Source: Meconema thalassinum
Lineage: Eukaryota > Arthropoda > Insecta > Orthoptera > Tettigoniidae
Length of the DNA stretch: 64,000 nt
Direction: 5' to 3'
Assembly (NCBI GenBank): GCA_946902985.2
Contig: OX336391.1
Coordinates: 69,789,947-69,853,946, forward strand
In this document: positions 1 through 11,953 of the stretch, piece after piece
Layout of the letters: each line of letters begins with the position of its first letter
How positions within the stretch are numbered: position 1 is the first letter of the stretch
Translations under genes and position numbers: made by a program
The notes under the pieces: model-generated
What the model was told of the DNA's origin: nothing
Database searches by the model: none
What the model saw: the letters and a program-made list of their open reading frames with translations, nothing else

Positions 1-1536
1 ATCCCTTTGGCACGCATAGATTCACATCGATCCACCTGTCGAAAACTATACATTTTCGGAGCGAGACCTACAAATTCAGTCATCATGGTGTCTGAACACT
101 CATCTTTCATTAAACCAATTTCTTTTTTGTTCAGACGGGGGATATCGAACACGTTCTTCTCACTAAACGAGGACGTGTCAAACCATTTTGGGTTTTGTTT
201 GATTACGACATACGGATCACAGTCACGGATATAGTAAATAAAACTATCCGTGTCTGTATATAACAAGGAAATGGTACCAAATCGCTGCATTGCAAAACCA
301 TAATGGAATTTATACATGTGCAATTTTGAAACGTTTAAAACGACTTGGCATGAATAGATAGGTTTATTCATGACCACTTTAGTTTTGGCAAGTTCAATAG
401 TCAGTAGATCAGGATCAATAATGTTTAAAGATTTGAAATTTGGTTTTGCAATATATTTTTGAGCTCCCCATCCGCCATGCCATGTGTTGATCAATTTAAT
501 GTCCCTATAGTGCCGTACATTTTCCAAATTCTTGCCATAGATACAATTATTCATCAGTTTAAAAAAGTTTATTTGAAATGGCTGAGTGGCACATTGTCTG
601 TGACTGGTATTTAAATCCATGTACGGTTTCAACCACGGTTTCTGACAAAAAGAAATACCTCTATGGATTTTTTAAGGTTAAGCCCTGGGCTAAACATTCT
701 ACCAGCATGTCAATATGCAACACAGAGTATTTTTTATCATACAAGGTACCCATCAATTTCTTATGATTGCCCTTACTCTCGGGCGGCACCATTTTCTCTA
801 TGCAAAAGGGGAAATCACCATGTCGCTGTCTGAGATCGGGAGGATAAGCTAAGTCAACGTCAAGATCATACCCTACGTCCTGTTGCTCGCTGGCGCTATG
901 CACATAAAAATCTTTAATTTCATCCTCAGACAGCCAGACAAAGATTCTGTACGGCAGTGGTCGACTCATAGCGTGACCGAATAAATTGTTTACATCGAAA
1001 TACATTAGGTAGGATTCAGGTTCTTCGGGACAATAATCAGGCATTTAATGATTATTTGCCTTGGCATGTCGCTGATTGAGCGATACGAACCCCCCACGAA
1101 TCCCTTTTTCCATCATCAGTACCATATCGGGTTCCGTCAGTAAATCAAGTTCAATGTGGGTAAATTTGAGGGCAGCGTCCCAACTTAACCCTGGACTGGT
1201 ATAGTAGTGGGCGGGGTCAAGGCCATAGATCATGTGACATAGCCGACGAAATGTTTCAAACACGTCCGTCAACAACAACACTTCTAATTTTAAGTAGTGC
1301 ATAGCATACAGGCCCATGATTTCTATGCCAAACACTCGCCAAACATGCTGTCCGTGGGCATAGTCTTCTTCACTAATGGTGCTTTGAGTTAACTGAGAAA
1401 ATAATTTTTCTCTTGGCGGCAAAGTCGTTTCTTTCAGCACCTCGTAACTTCCCACATAATCATAAGGAAAATGGCCTTTACGAACACACAATTTAAATTG
1501 ATTTGTATCCGTAAAGTGCGAATGGGTATGTTTCAA
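1..1536 (-). pseudogene. Family B DNA polymerase, polymerase domain (Polinton/Maverick-type), decayed
   Basis: This encodes the palm and fingers of a protein-primed family B DNA polymerase, the replicase of Polinton/Maverick elements and their viral relatives. The reading frame runs leftward and off the window edge. Between 1536 and 1048 there is a YLKLEVLLLTD segment resembling the ExoIII motif (its usual Asp reads Glu) and a GGFVSLNQRHAKANN segment. One TAA at about 1045 then interrupts the same frame. From 1044 the palm motif A, DVNNLFG, is followed by AMSRPLP. After a break near 540-660 the frame resumes at about 480 to 1 with the motif C core YTDTDS near 255-270. With the two features to its right it forms one gene of at least 3 kb. 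The family assignment is firm at domain level. Polinton versus a related virus-derived lineage cannot be settled because no capsid, integrase or terminal repeat is in the window. Confidence 0.8.
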
Positions 1537-2574
1537 CTAATCTTCGCTTAAGCCTTTCACAAGACTATCCAGCGAACTAGACATAAACTTGAATAAGTCG
1601 AGAAACCGAATGCTCATGCTTCTTTTTCGCCATGAATGTGAGGTAAAGCTCTCATGGTTCTTAGCCAAAATGCTGAATTTGCTCTTAGCTACATGAGCAA
1701 ATTGTTTAACAATGAAGTGAAGGTCATACCGGGAGAAATTGTGTAAGAAGACAGGGAGAAAGCGAGGTGTAGAGTACTTAAAATTGCATTCGCTATGGGC
1801 AGCACCTCTAAAATGCCCTGTCCTGTGACAGTGGTCTCTTACTTTTTTTCTCCGCCTAAGATTGGCTTTTCACATATGTGGCAGGTTGTGGCTTGATCAT
1901 ATTCTCTTTGCTGTACATCATTCATTTCAATTGGTAGAGGGTTGTCCAAAATGTTTTCTACTTTGCCCGCTAAAGCCGCCATTTGGTCAACAAACCACCG
2001 CGCGCAATCCTGACCTTTGTGACTTACATACTCACATTGAGAATTATCATAGTGACAGACAACATAATAGGCTACAGCAAAAGGCTCATGTTTCTTCACT
2101 GGATAGGTTGAGCTTGTATGGGGGCTTGGTTGACATCCCTGAATGGGAACGGTGAGGGCCTCAAAATCAGCGAAAAACAGTAAATGGTACCATGTCTTGT
2201 TTATTAGTAGCCTTAAATTTTAATTCTGCGTCATTCCCTTCGGGCAACACTAGCTTTACTGCCGTCTGCCCTTCACAGTCTTCCGTATGTCGTTTCAAAA
2301 GTTCATTAGTTCCAAAATACTGAAGGCAGCGCTCACAAATGTGTTTTGCACTCTTATCATTGAACATTTGACTGCTTACCAATCTACTCATATTCTTTAC
2401 CCAACAATAATGGCTTTTATTCCCATCAGACAGGGAAAGCAAGTGAATGTGATGTTGCTTTACCTGTTTGGTGGCATACAAGGGGCCCACAATATTGGAT
2501 CCCTCAATGACATACACCATGACAGAGAAATTTGAATTATCTTTCTCAAATAAATGAATTTTATCTAGAGGCAT
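1537..2574 (-). pseudogene. Same polymerase gene: zinc-finger and exonuclease part, frameshifted
   Basis: Upstream half of the decayed polymerase. From 2574 leftward there is a C2H2 finger (CERCLQYFGTNELLKRH) preceded by VMVYVIEGS and a PLYAT region. Then 2099-1839 carries AVAYYVVCHYDNSQ, a DCARWFVDQ segment and a CHICEKPI knuckle, all typical of the region before the exonuclease in insect genes of this family. At 1745-1550, in a different frame, HNFSRYDLHF followed by FLDLFKFMSSSLDSL matches the ExoII region of 3'-5' exonucleases. Stops and frame changes separate these blocks, so the gene cannot be translated as one protein. The CHICEKP knuckle could instead be described as a residual endonuclease VII-like zinc site. 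I infer this from motif order only. Confidence 0.72.
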
Positions 2575-2607
2575 GGGAAATGAAACACGCTCGAGATCGA
2601 GTTTGTT

Positions 2608-3090
2608 TCATGTGGTTAAACAATTCTTTGTACTTCCCTGGTCTATGAGCAACATGATAATTTTACAGGGTTGCAGACAGCTAACTATACTCCATAAAAA
2701 GCAGTAATTGTCTTTGTTGCGTATGTGGATCACTGCCTTTCTAGAAGCGATAAACCTCGGTGTGGCAATATAGCTACTTTCTGCATTTAATGGATTGTAT
2801 TTACAAATATTAATTTGCAAATAGGCAATGCTATTCAGAGCCTAGCCCCTGGGACCCTATTGCAACTTATCAAATTTAGTGATAAGCGCTTGAATAGCTT
2901 TCTCCTGATACCACGTTTCCAAATTATCGGCTATTAGTACTTTCTCCATTTTTGTACAAAGGTTGAAGGTGTTTTTCTCTTCAACATTATTTTTTATCAA
3001 CATAAATTCACATAGTAGTTCGAAATTTATTTTTAAAGCCTGATGCAATCTTAAGCCTTGTTCACATTCACTCAAAAAATGGGAAAACAT
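2608..3090 (-). pseudogene. Same polymerase gene: N-terminal region
   Basis: Two short open segments, 3090-2857 and 2820-2608, read as the conserved N-terminal region of arthropod proteins carrying this polymerase. The first has QGLRLHQALKINFELLCEFM. The second has INICKYNPL, a SSYIATPRFI stretch, KAVIHIRNKDNYCFLWSI and a Cys-Leu-Gln-Pro end. This pattern of 'NINKYNPL ... SYI.LP ... KAVINV.N.D..CFLW' is one I recognise from uncharacterised insect proteins fused to DNA polymerase B. A frameshift lies between the segments. The upstream stretch 3296-3072 is open but not recognised, so the true start is not visible. Confidence 0.62.
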
Positions 3091-3099
3091 AATTCCACA

Positions 3100-4660
3100 A
3101 AATCTTTAGGCGACAGACAGTGATTCGCATTGTAAATTCGGCCGGAGCAAACTCGCGGTTTGAAACATTTGGCCAAAGGCTGCCACACTAACACTTCACT
3201 CTCTGATATAGACATGATTATAAAATGGACTAATAAACGTGCAAACCTTACCTTAGAATAGGTTAATCCAAAACCAGCAATTCCACACGGCCACACTTAT
3301 CGCTTTCACTGACTGGCACACAATCACGCCCACAGGCACATAATGGTCGTAGCAATTGGCCCCAGCAGGAGATGATCACCAACATGGTTTCTGTTGTTTT
3401 TTATCACCACCAAGTTTTCTGTTTTTTTTGTTTCCAACGATTTATCTGAAAAACAAACCAATAAAATCCGTTATTAGTCATGGTTATATACATTAAACAT
3501 GTGCATTCATTCATTGATTCATTCAGATGTTCATTCATTCATTCATTCATTCATTCATTCATTCATAGGAGTTGCTAAAAACAAAAGGTTGCAACTGTGC
3601 ACACATAGATAAGACGCTCCCTCGAAAAGTATCAAGGTAATTTACAAAGAAAAGAATTAATCTATATTCATAGCTCACCGTTTTTTTCGCTAGCGTGACG
3701 GTAGTTAAAGCCTGTTCACTCCATACACGTCTTCATTCTGAAACAATAATAAATACACGCCATAAGTTTGTAAATTTCCATGAAATACATGGCATACATT
3801 TAACAGCAACAACAATAAAAGTAATGGAACAACATGTAATCTCCATATAATGAATTATAATGCTTTCAGCAAATGTGCTCTTTGCCGCTACTGTCACTGT
3901 CTCTCTCTCTCTCTCTCTGCTTTCCCAGACTTAATGTTCTGTTTTATTTTTTTGCTTTTAGAAAATCTGCGCCAAACGAAATCCCAAAAAATACAATCAG
4001 TCACTAACTTACTTTTCACACATACACAAAATAACAATAAAACCAATCATGTCATAATTAACAATAATGAACTTACCTTAGTACAAGTATGGCCGCGGTT
4101 CACGTAAATTTTTACCAAGGGCTTAAGGCACTTGCATCCGTCGTCTTCAAAGGTGATCACAAGAATGATGACTCTCTCTTACCCTCAGAGCATATATGTC
4201 TCCTCAACAAGATGCAAAGTTAACACATTACTTTTTTTGCTCCTACGCGTATGATGTCGTGGAACGCACAAGTCCGACTGATTCTCACAAGCTTTGCAAA
4301 CTCTGCTTGAGTGTGTGTGTGTGCGTGGGAATGCAATGACCAGCTTTTCGACATAGCTGTATGTCCTTCATTGCAAGATCGAGTTACACGTCTCTGTCAG
4401 ATAAGAGCCACCTGCATGCGATCAACAGGCGGTTATCTCTCTGGCTGCGAGGCACGTACGATGATAAGACCACTGTCTTCTCTTGCTAGCCGTGGATCAG
4501 TCTCAATGCTTTCAGTTCTCATTTCATCAAGCAAGTTCTCTCTCTGCGTTTTAGCCCAGGCAAGCCATGTCAAATAATAATAATAACAATTATAATAATA
4601 ATGCATATGTGTTTAACCAACATCATAGCGCTTAACATAACGTGACTTCAAATCTGGTTT
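3100..4660. other. No gene recognised; simple repeats
   Basis: Nothing coding is recognisable here. It holds a CATT microsatellite (3504-3566), a CT run (about 3898-3919), a TG run (about 4311-4323) and a short TAA-rich stretch near 4575-4603. Open frames in the region are short and without family features. Confidence 0.5.
3504..3566. repeat. (CATT)n microsatellite
   Basis: A tetranucleotide CATT tract, interrupted once near 3515-3530 and then perfect for roughly nine units, is visible directly. Confidence 0.9.
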
Positions 4661-4669
4661 CTTACATTT

Positions 4670-6550
4670 TCTCCGTTTTCCTCAACGATCTCGAAAAAAT
4701 GACGGAAACCATGATTTCAGCTTTTCCATGCCTACATTCCCGTAAAGAGGACAACGATACAAATACATCAACATGCCTGTCATAAAAATCGCCTAATTCG
4801 TTTTCCAAATAACTCGAAAATTAACAAAACACATTTTCCATAAGAAAACCATGTTTCCAGCGTTCTACATTTTCCATACCTATATCCCCGTATAGAGAAT
4901 CAAGAGACGAAAAGAATATTATCGCACATGCCATCATTACGTTTTCAGTTTTTCCAATATTAGGGAAAATCACAATAACCCATTTTCCATAAAAAAGACG
5001 TGTTTCCAGCCTTTTACCTTTTCCATACCTACATCCTCGTAAAGGGGACAATGAGGCGAAAAAATACCATCTCACACGTCATCATCACGTTTTCAGTTTT
5101 TGCAATATGAGGGAAAATCACAAAAACTCATTTTAGACTAAAAAACCATGTTTCCTGCTTTTTACCTTTTCCATACCTACATCTCCGTAAAGAGGACAAC
5201 GAGACGAAAAAATACTATCACGCTCGTCATCATCACGTTTTCGGTTTTCCCAATATGAGGGAAAATCTCAAAAACCCATTTTCCATCAAAAAGCCGTGTT
5301 TCCAGCTGTTTACCTTTTCGACACCTACATTCCCGTAAAGAGCGCAACGAGACGAAAAAATACTATCACGCACGTCTTCATCACGTTTTCAGTTTTCGCA
5401 ATACGAGGGAAACTCACAAAAACTCATTTTAGACTAAAAAACCATGTTTCCAGCTTTTTACCTTTTCCATACCTACATCTCCGTAAAGAGGACAACGAGA
5501 CAAAAAAATACTATCACGCACGTCATCATCACGTTTTCAGTTTTCGCAATATGAGGGAAAATCACAAAAACACATTTTAGACTAAAAAACCATGTTTCCA
5601 GCGTTTTACCTTTTCCATACCTACATCTCCGTAAAGAAGACAACGAAACGCAAAAATACTATCACGCACGTCATCATCACGTTTTCAGTTTTCGCAATAT
5701 GAGGGAAAATCACAAAAACCCATTTAAGACTAAAAACCCAAGTTTACAGCTTTTTAACTTCTCCATACCTACATCTCCGTAAATAGGACAACGAGACGAA
5801 AAAATACTATCACGAACGTCATCATCACGTTTTCAGTTTTCGCAATATGAGGGAAAATCACAAAAAACCCATTTTCCATCAAAAAACCGTGTTTCCAGAT
5901 TTTTACCTTTTCGACACCTACATCACCGTAAAGAACGCAACGAGACGAAAAAACACTATCACGCACGTCATCATCACGTTTTCAGTTTTCGCAATATGAG
6001 GGAAAATCACAGAAACTCATTTTAGACTAAAAAACCATGTTTTCAGCTTTTTACCTTTTCCATACCTATATCTCCGTAAAGAGGACAACCAGACGAAACA
6101 ATACTATCACGCACATCTTCATCACGTTTTCCGTTTTCGCAATATGAGGGAAAATCACAAAAACACATTTTAGACTAAAAAAACATGTTTCCAGCGTTTT
6201 ACCTTTTCCATTCCTACATCCCCGTAAAGAGGACGACGAGACGAAAAAATACTAACACGCACGTCATCATCACGTTTTCAGTTTTCGCTTTATGAGGGAA
6301 AATCACAAAAAACATTTTCCATCAAAAAACCGTGTTTCCAGATTTTTACCTTTTCGACACCTACATTCCCCTAAAGAGCGCAACGAGACGAAAAAATACT
6401 ATCACGCACGTCATCATCACTTTTTCGGTTTTCCAAAAATGAGCAAAAATGTGAAAAACGCATTTTTAGACCCAAAACCCTATTTTCACCTTTTCGACAC
6501 CTACATTCCCGTAAAGAACAAAACGAGACAGAAAAAACAAATCCAAGCAC
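4670..6550. repeat. 148-bp tandem satellite array, about 13 units
   Basis: The landmark CCTACAT (or CCTATAT) recurs at 4731, 4879, 5028, 5176, 5324, 5472, 5620, 5768, 5917, 6065, 6213, 6360 and 6500. Spacings are 147-149 bp, with a last step of 140. Each unit contains a run of Cs and Ts ending in 'ACCTTTTCCATACC', a 'CCGTAAAGAGGACAAC' block, a 'CGTCATCATCACGTTTTC' block and 'ATGAGGGAAAATCAC'. Units fall into a common type and a variant with 'TTTTCGACACC' and 'GCGCAAC'. The variant sits at 5324, 5917, 6360 and 6500. Short open frames on both strands across the array are consequences of the repeat and are not genes. The flanking sequence on the right passes directly into a second, unrelated satellite. 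Confidence 0.95.
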
Positions 6551-6619
6551 GCCCTCCAAGCATGACTCCTTCCATTCCAAGGCCGCAGGGGATCACAACT
6601 TCCTAATTGCAGCAGAACC

Positions 6620-7949
6620 CGTGACCTAGCACTACTCGTTTGTTTAATCTACTTGTGCGATACCTATCGTAAAGTGAATTTACTATCACAGAAACCCTCC
6701 CTGAAGTGTACACAACATCTCACCCAAGTTTCATCGCTATCAGACGAATAGTATATGAACGAAAGCGGGACTTTGTTGAAACTCTTCGCGCATCGTCGCT
6801 CATTTGTTGAATCTACTCCTGCGCTACCTATCATGATATGGATTTACTAAGAAAGAAACCCTTCCTGTAGTGTACACAACCTCTCACCCAAGTTTCATCG
6901 CTATCGGACGAATGGTATGTGAACGCATACAGGACTTTGTTGAAACGCTTCGCCGTCGTCGTTCATTTGTTGAATCTATTCGTGCGCTACCTATTGTTAA
7001 GTGGATTTACTAAGCCAGACACCTTCCCTGAAGTGTACACAACATTTCACCAAAGTTTCATCACTATCAGACGAATAATATATGAACGCATACGGGACTT
7101 TGTTAAAACGCTTCGCTCGTCGTCGATCATTTGTTGAATCTACTCGTGCGCTACCTATTATAATATGGATTTACTAAGAGATAAACCTTGCCCGTAGTGA
7201 ACACAACCTCTCACCCAAGTTTCATCGCTATCGGACGAAATGTATATGAACGCATACAGGACTTTTTTTCAAACGCTTCGCCCATCGTCGCTCTTTTGTT
7301 GAATCTACTCGTGCGCTACCTATTATAACATGGATTTACTAAGCCAGACATATTGCCTGTAGTGTACACAACCTCTCACCCAAGTATCATCGCTATCGGA
7401 CGAATGGTATGTGAACGCATACAGGACTTTGTTGAAACGCTTCGCCCGTCGTCGCACATTTGTTGAATCTACTCGTGCGCTACCTATTATAACCTGGATT
7501 TACTAAGCCAGAAACCTTCCATGAAGTGTACACAACATCTAACCCAAGTTTCATCACTATCAGACGAATAATATATGAACGCATACGGGGCTTATTTGAA
7601 ACGCTTCGCTCTTCGTTGCTCATTTGTTGAATTTACTCGTGCGCTACCTATTATAACATGGATTTACTAAGCCAGAAACCTTGCCTGGAGTGTGCACAAC
7701 AATACAACCAAAGTTTCATAGCAATCGGATGAATGGTATATGAACGCATACGGGAATTTGTTCAAGCGATTCGCGTGCCGTCACTCATTTGTTGATTCTA
7801 CTCGTGCGCTATAATTTTCATATTTATTCACCTTTTAAACCTTCTCTGGAATTCCACAAATAATTCAAGACCAAAATTAGCCAAATCGGTCCAGACGTTC
7901 TCCAGTTTTAGCGAGACTAACGAACAGCAATTCATTTTTATATATAAGA
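6620..7949 (+). mobile_element. Satellite-bearing element, copy 1 (about eight 164-bp units plus tail)
   Basis: The landmark 'TACCTAT' recurs at 6661, 6825, 6988, 7152, 7317, 7481 and 7645, and in altered form at 7810, always 163-165 bp apart. After 7810 the sequence changes to a unique tail containing 'CCAAATCGGTCCAG' and 'TTTTAGCGAGACTAACGAAC', ending in a short TA-rich stretch. The tail looks like the 3' end of an insect retroelement. No 5' start motif is visible, so this copy appears truncated on the left, where it abuts the 148-bp array. It contains no coding sequence. Confidence 0.8.
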
Positions 7950-7952
7950 AGA

Positions 7953-10016
7953 CTAGCTGTACACGGCATGCGTTGCAATGCCAATCAAAGAAAGTGTTGG
8001 CATTGTAACTTTGTATGTTGAAGTGCTTTTGGATTCCCAATATTTTTTCTTTTTCCGTAAACCACCTCTAAACTATTGTAAAATTTATTTACTATCTCAA
8101 AAAAATCATGGGAGCGTGCTCAGCAACTCACCAAATTTTCATCGCAATGAAATGCATGCTATATGAACGCATACGGGACTTTGTTGAAACGATTCGAGCA
8201 CCGTCACCCATTTGTTGAATATACTCGTACGCTACCTATTGTAAAATGGATTTACTAAGTGAAAACCTTCCCTGGTGTGTACACAACAACTCTTGAAAGT
8301 TTCATCGCAATCGGATGAATGGCATATGAACGCAAACGGGTTTTTGCTTAAATGATTCGTGTGACGACACTCATTTGTAGAATCTAGTTGTGCGCCACCC
8401 ATTGAAAAACGGATTTACTAATTCATACACCTTCGCAGGATTGTGCTCAACTCCCCAAAGTTTTAGGATAATCGGATGAATGTTATATGAACGCATACGG
8501 GACTTGGTTGAAACGATTCACGCGCTGTCGCCCATTAATTGCATCTCATCGTGCGCTACCAATTGTTAAATGGATTTACTAAATAAGAAATCTTTGCGGG
8601 AGTGGAAGCAACATTTCTCCAATTTCATTGCAATCGCATGAATGGTATATGAACGCATACGGATTTTTTTTAAACGATACGCACGTCGTTACTCATTTGT
8701 TGAATCTACTTGTGCGATACCTATTGTAAAGTGGATATAATATGCCATAAACCTTCCCTGAAGTGTACACAACATCTCACCCAAGTTTCATTGCTTTCGG
8801 ACAAATGGTATATGAACGCATACGGGACTTTGTTAAAACGCTTCGCGTGCCTTCTCTCATATGTTGAATCTACTTGAGCGCTACCTATTATAAAATGGAT
8901 TAACTAAGCCTGAAACTTTCCCTGGAATGTACACAACAACTCACCCATGTTTATTCGCTATCAGACGAAAAGTATATGAACGTATACGGGACTATGTTGA
9001 AACACTTCGCGCGTCGTCGCTCGTTTGTTTAATCTACTTATGCGATACCTATTATAAAGTGAATTTACTAACCCAGAAACCTTCCCCGAAGTGTACACAA
9101 CATCTCACCCAAGTTTCATCGCTATCAGACGAATAGTATATGAACGCAAACGGGAATTTGTAGAAACGCTTCGCGCATCGTCGCTCATTTGTTGAATCTA
9201 CTCGTGCGCTACCTATTATAACAAGGATTAACTTAGCCGGACACCTTGCTAGTAGTGTACAGAACCTCTCACGCTAGTTTCATCGCTATCGGACGAATGG
9301 TATGTGAACGCATACAGGACTTTGTTGAATCGCTTCGCCCGTCGTCGCTGATTTGTTGAATCTAATCATGCGCTACCTATTGTTAAGTGGAATTACTAAG
9401 CCAGAAACCTTCCATGAAGTGCACGCATAATCTCACCCAAGTTTCATCACTATCAGACGAATAGTATATGAATGCATACGGGCCTTATTTGAAACGCTTC
9501 GCTCGTCGTCGCTCATTTGTTGAATTTACTCGTGCGCTACCTATTGTAACTTGGATTTACTAAGCCAGAAACCTTGCCTGTAGTGTACACAACCTTTCAC
9601 ACAAGTTTCATCGCTATCGGACGAATGGTATGTGAACGCATACGGGACTTTATTGAAACGCTTCGCTCGTCGTCGCTCATTTGTTGAATCTACTCGTTTG
9701 CTACCTATTGTGAAAATGATTTACTAAGTCAGAAACCTTTCCTTGGGTGTGCACAACAATACAACTAAAGTTTCATAGCAATCGGATGAATGGTATATGA
9801 ACGCATACGGGACTTTGTTTAAGCAATTCGCGTGCCGTCACTCATTTGTTGAATCTACTCGTGCGCTACAACTTTCATATTTATTCACCTTTTAAACCTT
9901 CCCTGGACTTCCACTCATAATTCAAGACCAAAATTAGCCAAATCGGCCCAGCCGTTCTCGAGTTTTAGCGAGACTAACGAACAGCAAATCATTTATATAT
10001 ATATATATATATATAT
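7953..10016 (+). mobile_element. Satellite-bearing element, copy 2 (start motif, 164-bp units, tail)
   Basis: A second copy follows head-to-tail. It begins with CTAGCTGTACACGGCATGCG at 7953, has about 150 bp of unique leader, then 164-bp units with landmarks at 8233, 8397, 8557, 8718, 8882, 9046, 9210, 9374, 9538 and 9702. The same tail runs from 9867 and ends in a (TA)n tract at about 9990-10016. Two internal spacings are 160-161 bp, so some units carry small deletions. The start motif resembles the 'CTAGC-G-ACCCG' motif found at 44589 and, inverted, at 17395-17413. No protein is encoded, so it is non-autonomous, and the superfamily is not identifiable by eye. Confidence 0.75.
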
Positions 10017-11859
10017 AGATTATTGGCTGGAAAAGGAACTAGAAGATTCGGATACGGATTTAAATTACCGGATCAAAATTAAGCTAGATGCTATTAAAAC
10101 TACACCAAGCAAACATAAGGAAAGAGTTGTGTTCTGTGTGTAAATATGCATGGCAAATCAAGAACATGGGCTCCCCTGTTCGTATAAACTAATGGATACA
10201 AAAGGGACCTAAAGAATGTAAGCAAAAATTTTAGTTAAAATCTATAAAAATAAATATGGATATTATTACTAATATAAAGAAAAGAGTGTATTATATGTAA
10301 AAATTGTAGATATTGAACCCGAGGGGGTCATGCTGACTGGTATCGAACGTGGATCTCAGAGATTGTGATCTCTGAATGAAGGTTCCACCAGGGAACGAAC
10401 CCGAGATCTGTTGAGGGTGTTTCATTGTAAGAACCCCTAGAAGAAATTATCTATTTAATCACTGGTGTGATATCAGTTGTTACTGACATTATTTAGTGGA
10501 ATAATGCAGGAAAATAGTGGAAGATAGCATTATTTGGACTACATGATGTGGGCTATGCTGGACTTGAAACACAGGAGTTTCAGAGTTTGACGTTTTGCAA
10601 ATAGCCCCAGAATTGTGGGAGGAGACCATTGGCGCCACGTCAATCTTGCTGACCCAGTTAAGTCGTCTGCAAGGGGTCGGGAGGTTGAATAATGACCAGG
10701 TTCTTCCCCGTTTGAGAATAGATTTGAAAATGGAATGGGAAGGTCCCAAGGAAAATCATTGATTACTCATGATTGGAGCAATGATATGACATGAGAGTTG
10801 CACACAGGTGAATCTTTAGCCAGGAGGCTAATTTTAGAGCCATTAAACGGCGAAATCAAGGCATGATTAATGCAGTGCGTAATGATACAGGACTATGGAT
10901 GTTCGCGGGTGGATTTGAGGATGTTGCCAGGGATTCCCACAGAAACAGCGTCCCCACGCCATGGAGAAAACAATTAATATAAATTAAGTGGCTGATCGAT
11001 CCTCGAACACATATACATTTTTGTGACCAGCGAAGAAAAAGGAACAATATGGATATTATTCCAAGTCCAGAATCACCCTAAGAGAGGAGCTGATTTATCG
11101 CGGGAATTCGTGCCCTACTTTTTGTGGGAAACAGATATAAGAGGGTGGACCCAGTCGAAGCGGACAGTTGAAACACAGTTTTTGGACCCAGTCAGAGGGA
11201 GAGTTGTTTTGAAGCAGTCGCAGTTTGACACAGTTGAAAGCTACGGAGCGCCCAGGCGCGCACACAAAGACTTCAACATTTCACTGGCAATCAGCATGTT
11301 AGCTGTGCAATGTAACACACCTGTGAGAATATATTCATGCATGGTCATGAACTAAGAATGAAGTCGGTTATTAACAAACTTGATTATGCGAAATGCATAT
11401 TACCGAAGTTAAGAGAGGATGCTCGGACTTCAAGTTGGGAAGCCGTGCAGTAAGACTGTTATACAATGTTTATTAAGTGCCGTGTGATATACTAGGCAGG
11501 ACTATGAAAGTAATAATTCATGTAAATACAATGTACAATGTTGAGCGCAGTATAGTGATTGGTTATACATATCTGGAGTATACCAGTAAGTAGCGTTCAT
11601 GACGATATGTAAGCACATCACTGCAATAGTAGGAAGATTATCAAGGGATGATCGAGAGACTGTTGGTGAATCCGTGAGCAGATGATCGAGAGGTTCAATC
11701 AGGAAGGGGTAGGACCGAAGAAAGGGCTGTCCGCACCTGCACTTTCGATACATGCTAGGGAATGTCAACCAATTAGGAATATAAAGTGTAACGTGTGTTT
11801 GTGCAGCGATGTTATGTAAAATATCTCTTAAATTAATAATATAACCAGTGTTATATAGT

Positions 11860-11953
11860 GTTATGTGTTTTGGAAGCATTAGCTTCATTATAAAAATGGA
11901 AAAGTGTCATGTGTTTTGGAAGCATTAGCTTCATTCTAAAAATGGAAAAGTGT
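11860..11953. repeat. 47-bp tandem duplication
   Basis: A 47-bp unit beginning with 'TATGTGTTTTGGAAGC' and ending with 'AAAATGGAAAAGTG' is repeated immediately with three or four differences. Confidence 0.85.

Noticed and set aside
4821..6606. Several open frames of 60-105 codons on both strands across the 148-bp array, with very similar proteins
   Set aside because: They are the same repeat read in shifting frames. The unit length is not divisible by three, and no frame persists across the array.
4670..9870. Regular direct repeats resembling a CRISPR array
   Set aside because: Units are continuous 148- and 164-bp tandem repeats without short repeats and unique spacers, and the genome is eukaryotic.
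10628..10645. TGGCGCCACGTC as a primer-binding site
   Set aside because: The match stops after TGGCGCC, there is no LTR pair around it and no gag follows.
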